This document shows, piece by piece, positions 61,122 through 64,000 of a DNA stretch of 64,000 nt; the stretch's first letter is position 1; each line of letters begins with the position of its first letter. Below the pieces are notes generated by a model that had not been told where the DNA came from, did no database searches, and was given only the letters and a program-made list of their open reading frames with translations. The position numbers and the translations under genes are program-made. The stretch is from Bacteroidota bacterium (GTDB lineage: Bacteria; Bacteroidota; Ignavibacteria; Ignavibacteriales; Ignavibacteriaceae). The stretch is taken from NCBI GenBank assembly GCA_020161395.1, contig JAIUOE010000006.1:154464-218463 (forward strand), given 5' to 3'.

Positions 61122-62335
61122 TGAAAGTACCATTGTTAGATCTTAAATCGCAGTACCTCTCAATGAAAGATGAGTTGGATGCTGCTCTTATTGGTGTTGC
61201 CGAATCGACCGCATATATTATGGGTCCCGCAGTAAAAAAACTTGAAGAAGAGATGACTCAGTTCCTCGGCTGCAAATATGCCGTGGGTGTTTCATCGGGA
61301 ACAGATGCACTTCTGCTTGCCCTTATGGCGATTGGTGTTGGCAAGGATGATGAAGTTATCATGCCTACATACTCTTTCTTTGCTACTGCCGGAGTTGTAG
61401 CCAGACTGAATGCAGTTCCTGTGTTCGTTGATTCCGATCCTGTAACATTCAATATCGATCCTTCACAGATTGAAGCAAAAATCACTTCCAAAACAAAAGC
61501 CATCATCCCTGTTCACCTTTATGGTCAGTCAGCGGATATGGAGCCGATTATGGCAATTGCCAAAAAACACGGTCTCCGTGTTATCGAAGATGGAGCTCAG
61601 GCAATCTCCGTTCAGTATAAAGACGGAAGACAGGTTGGAAATATCGGCGATATCGGCTGTTTCTCATTTTTCCCGAGCAAAAACCTCGGTTGTTTTGGCG
61701 ACGGTGGACTTGTAGTTACCAACGATGATAACCTCATTGAGACAATCAGAATCATGAGAGTCCATGGCGGAAAACCAAAATATTACCACAAGGTAATAGG
61801 CGGAAACTTCCGTTTGGATTCCATTCAGGCAGCAGTTCTCTCCGTTAAACTTCCACATCTGAACGACTGGTCGGCAAAAAGACGCGAAAACGCCGCTTAT
61901 TACACAAAACTTCTTATTGAAGCCGGTCTTGCAGAAGAAGCAGGCAGAATCAAATTTGACGACAAAAACAAAGTCCTCATTCCAAAAGCGGTTTATGAAG
62001 GTTCGGATTTGGTTAACTACCACATCTACAACCAGTATGTGCTCCGTGTCGAGAGAAGAAATGCGCTGAGAGCTTTCCTGACAGAAAAGGGAATTGGTAA
62101 CGAAGTTTATTATCCTGTTCCGTTCCACCGTCAGGAGTGTTTTGCTCACCTCGGTGCGAAGGATGCGGAATATCCCGTTGCCAACTGTGCAGCTACCGAT
62201 TCATTTGCTGTTCCTATCTATCCTGAACTTACAAAGGAAATGATGGAATATGTTGTCGATTCAATCGCTGAATTCATCAAAACCTCCGACAACCTTCCAA
62301 TGGAATGTGGTCACTGCGATTGCATGAACAGATAG
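61121..62335 (+). CDS. DegT/DnrJ/EryC1 family PLP-dependent sugar aminotransferase (WbpE-like)
   Basis: 404 residues. PLP-lysine Lys187 in FSFFPSKNLGCFGDGGLV, PLP-contact motif VIEDGAQAISVQY (Asp157), and GVSSGTDALLLAL near residue 56. Opening [19 protein letters not shown] is typical. With the two genes before it, it fits the WbpB-WbpD-WbpE set making UDP-2,3-diacetamido-2,3-dideoxy-glucuronic acid for O-antigen or other surface glycans; WbpA and WbpI equivalents are outside the window. The C-terminal tail MECGHCDCMNR with three cysteines is unusual for the family and could bind a metal or be a neutral extension. Confidence 0.93.
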   Translation: MKVPLLDLKSQYLSMKDELDAALIGVAESTAYIMGPAVKKLEEEMTQFLGCKYAVGVSSGTDALLLALMAIGVGKDDEVIMPTYSFFATAGVVARLNAVPVFVDSDPVTFNIDPSQIEAKITSKTKAIIPVHLYGQSADMEPIMAIAKKHGLRVIEDGAQAISVQYKDGRQVGNIGDIGCFSFFPSKNLGCFGDGGLVVTNDDNLIETIRIMRVHGGKPKYYHKVIGGNFRLDSIQAAVLSVKLPHLNDWSAKRRENAAYYTKLLIEAGLAEEAGRIKFDDKNKVLIPKAVYEGSDLVNYHIYNQYVLRVERRNALRAFLTEKGIGNEVYYPVPFHRQECFAHLGAKDAEYPVANCAATDSFAVPIYPELTKEMMEYVVDSIAEFIKTSDNLPMECGHCDCMNR

Positions 62336-62370
62336 TTATTTATGAGTTTTGACTTATTGTTATAAGTTGA
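62336..62370 (+). repeat. Degenerate heptamer-like tract after the sugar operon
   Basis: TTATTTATGAGTTTTGACTT then ATTGTTATAAGTTGAC follows the stop codon, resembling the GAGTTAT tracts, and leads into an AGCTGYC terminator. Confidence 0.55.
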
Positions 62371-62390
62371 CATTCGAATAATTGTGGATT

Positions 62391-62427
62391 TAAAGCTGTC
62401 ATCAGAAATGGTGGCAGCTTTTTATTA
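62391..62427 (+). terminator. Rho-independent terminator of the sugar operon
   Basis: AAAGCTGTCATC-AGAAAT-GGTGGCAGCTTTTTATT; 10-12 bp stem with one G-U and one mismatch, T5 run. Same core as other AGCTGCC terminators in the window. Confidence 0.9.
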
Positions 62428-62576
62428 TTTTTTTCTTTCCTTTATCCCCGGTGATTCGGTAATCATAAACTAAAACCCTTCTCAAATATTGGAAAAACAC
62501 GCAGGTTTTTACTAAAAATGGGGAAAACGGTCTTTTCAATACTTCCAAAAACAGGAATATTAAAAGAAAAATCATT

Positions 62577-62592
62577 TGGCACACTATTTGCT
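62577..62592 (+). promoter_or_regulatory. Sigma-54 promoter with near-perfect consensus
   Basis: TGGCACA-CTAT-TTGCT matches TGGCAC[AG]-N4-TTGC[AT] at every position and with exact spacing. Transcription would start near 62604, giving a leader of about 300 nt before the secreted gene at 62905. It probably belongs to the same class of regulation as the promoter at 18556. Confidence 0.75.
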
Positions 62593-62904
62593 TAAGAGAA
62601 TAGAGTTAAACTACAGAAACACATAAACGGGAGACAAAAGTACTAACATTGTACTACCCCGGGAGGAGAAACAACAGCAGAGAAAAAAACAGAAAAACCA
62701 GGGATTGAATAACGATCCCAAAATTAAATCCCCTTTGGAAGGACGACTCGAAGCGTGCAGGAAAAAACCACATTCGGATATTTTCTTCCATATTCCCCTC
62801 CTTTAAGAGCTGTACAGGGCAGTTCTTTCAATGAACAGCCTGAATAAATAAACAAATATTTAGTAAATCAATTAGAATGTTTATAAATTTATTTTAGGAA
62901 CACA
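62593..62904 (+). promoter_or_regulatory. Long untranslated leader of the terminal secreted gene
   Basis: About 300 nt without an open frame of note. Small hairpins can be drawn: AGTAC-TAACATT-GTACT (about 62639-62655), GGGAT-TGAATAACG-ATCCC (about 62702-62719) and CAGTTC-TTTCAAT-GAACAGCCTG near 62820-62845. CCCGGGAGGAG near 62657 resembles a ribosome-binding site but no start codon follows at proper distance. Sequence alone does not identify a known riboswitch. Confidence 0.4.
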
Positions 62905-64000
62905 ATGAAAAAACTAACATTATTTTTATTCTTTTTTATATTAGTGTCCCCCCATATATTTTGTCAAATGGGGAAAACAATATTTCCTTACATCTCCTTC
63001 TTTGACGGATATGTAAACTACAGAATCCCTCCCTACGATTGGGGACAACCATTCGACCCTCAAGATCTTCAACTCAGCACCAAAGAGATAAGTATAATGA
63101 TGGATTCTCTTGGGATTACTCACTCAGTTTCTTGGGCGGATACGATTAGCACAAAACCCGGTGACTACAATCGTATTCGAAAAATACTCGATATGCACCT
63201 CGAGTGGAGCTCCTTTGCTCCTGAATTATTAGGAATTGAAACCGGAAAATACCTAAAAGCCCAGGGACAGGACAGGGATAATTATCCTTTCCAGGTTGGA
63301 GGACAAAGTTATTTCAGCCTTACTGAGGATTACAATTTTGGATTTGGTACGAAGTTCCAATCAAGTGTCTGGTTTATGAATTCACACCCTGGCTTGAAAC
63401 CTTCCTGGGTTGGGACTATGGTGACCGGGGTTGATACTACAATCACAGTATCCCCGTTTTCATACGATGTCCGAAAAGCAGTTCCTTCCTCGAAAGAAGA
63501 TATAGTGAAATATTATATGTTATATGGTAAAGTGAACAGAATTCACTTCACAAACACCAGTGAACAGCACTACATCTCACTTCGCACGATGATAGAACCG
63601 ACCACACTGCATGATACAACCGTTATACTAAGAGTGCAACTGAAAATTGTTCCTGCATCGGCATCACAAGAATCAGGTAGTGTTTTTAATCCTCAGCTAA
63701 ATTCAAATTCGATTACCAATAGTAACAACATGGAAAGTATCCCAGCCAGATTAATAGAAATGGTAGTCAGAAAAGGGGATCTATCATCAACAAACATGGA
63801 GTGGGTAACCTTAACTGATACAGCTTTTCATTTTAGAGAATATGCTTCAGACATTGTTGGCAAGGTCGTTGAGGTTGGTATCCGATATGAGGATAAAGTG
63901 ACTACTTACATAGATGCAATCGCAATTCATGATGAACTGTATAATGAGTTTTTTAATGATCCGGGTCTTCAAAACACAATTAGTAACCAGATAACAACTA
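62905..64000 (+). CDS. Large secreted protein of unknown function (partial, C-terminus outside window)
   Basis: Open from the ATG at 62905 (preceded by TAGGAACACA) to the last base, so at least 365 residues. Signal peptide MKKLTLFLFFFILVSPHIFC, then a mature part with FFDGYVNYRIPPYDWGQPFD and DYNRIRKILDMHLEWSSFAP, suggesting a region that recounts residues of an enzyme-like or glycan-related domain, followed by beta-rich sequence (HYISLRTMIEPTTLHDTTVI). I do not recognise a family. By analogy with its neighbours it may end in a T9SS domain. Expression is probably sigma-54-dependent. Confidence 0.85.
   Translation, partial: MKKLTLFLFFFILVSPHIFCQMGKTIFPYISFFDGYVNYRIPPYDWGQPFDPQDLQLSTKEISIMMDSLGITHSVSWADTISTKPGDYNRIRKILDMHLEWSSFAPELLGIETGKYLKAQGQDRDNYPFQVGGQSYFSLTEDYNFGFGTKFQSSVWFMNSHPGLKPSWVGTMVTGVDTTITVSPFSYDVRKAVPSSKEDIVKYYMLYGKVNRIHFTNTSEQHYISLRTMIEPTTLHDTTVILRVQLKIVPASASQESGSVFNPQLNSNSITNSNNMESIPARLIEMVVRKGDLSSTNMEWVTLTDTAFHFREYASDIVGKVVEVGIRYEDKVTTYIDAIAIHDELYNEFFNDPGLQNTISNQITT

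Noticed and set aside
1..64000. tRNA, rRNA, tmRNA, CRISPR, integrase or prophage genes
   Set aside because: Intergenic regions were read on both strands; no cloverleaf, rRNA stretch, repeat-spacer array, recombinase or phage structural gene was recognised.

Overview
The window looks like a chromosome segment of a free-living member of the Ignavibacteria / Bacteroidota-Chlorobi group. The main reason is that at least five secreted proteins end in a type IX secretion (T9SS) sorting domain of the N-x-PNPFNP-S/V-T type, mostly with G-I/V-Y-F/S-Y towards the end. A GldA/F/G-like ABC operon, an Oar-like TonB-dependent receptor and a folB-folK-deoxynucleoside kinase run point the same way. No rRNA, tRNA, CRISPR array, integrase or intact insertion sequence was seen. 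The assignment to a group is an inference from gene content.

Layout. 1-2570: a partial secreted propeller protein, a TylF-like methyltransferase and a decayed IS4-type transposase remnant. 2571-4787: two adjacent secreted MORN-repeat proteins. 4839-6825: aguB-aguA, which turn agmatine into putrescine. 7168-12780: a TetR regulator with three similar operator-like sites, then a TolC-HlyD-permease-permease export operon without an ATPase. 13141-22779: a sensor kinase with an outer FG-GAP/ASPIC propeller, a sigma-54 activator with an altered Walker B and a probably frameshifted end, a sigma-54-type promoter, and a giant CHAP/BACON/cohesin/dockerin T9SS surface protein. 22989-28948: an OmpA/thrombospondin-3 protein and four orphan secreted or lipoprotein genes. 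29031-30715: a deoxyhypusine-synthase-like gene whose last 70 bp are duplicated perfectly on the far side of a two-gene nucleotidyltransferase module. 31091-34667: two tandem paralogous T9SS adhesin-like proteins.

34856-45771 is mainly housekeeping: a TonB-like protein, a GldA/F/G-DUF4340 operon, pgeF, an EamA transporter, folB, folK, a deoxynucleoside kinase, a GT9 glycosyltransferase, a Ppx/GppA phosphatase and DUF302. 46078-50620 holds a large TonB-dependent receptor and a BNR/Ycf48-like T9SS protein. 50755-55962 holds an Nfu-type Fe-S protein, L-asparaginase and sbcDC. 56186-59257 is a secreted GH57-like glycosidase. 59560-62335 is a WbpB/WbpD/WbpE-like operon for diacetamido-uronic acid sugars. 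The window ends in a truncated secreted gene behind an excellent sigma-54 promoter and a leader of about 300 nt.

Themes worth attention: (i) the 70-bp duplication that neatly brackets a two-gene module at the 3' end of the deoxyhypusine-synthase-like gene; (ii) a complete sensor-activator-promoter-target chain for a surface lysin-like protein, plus a second sigma-54 promoter; (iii) degenerate 7-bp tandem tracts that recur directly after stop codons, four times followed by a terminator with an AGCTG(C/T)C...GGCAGCT stem. All positions were derived by hand from the sequence; no database search was possible.
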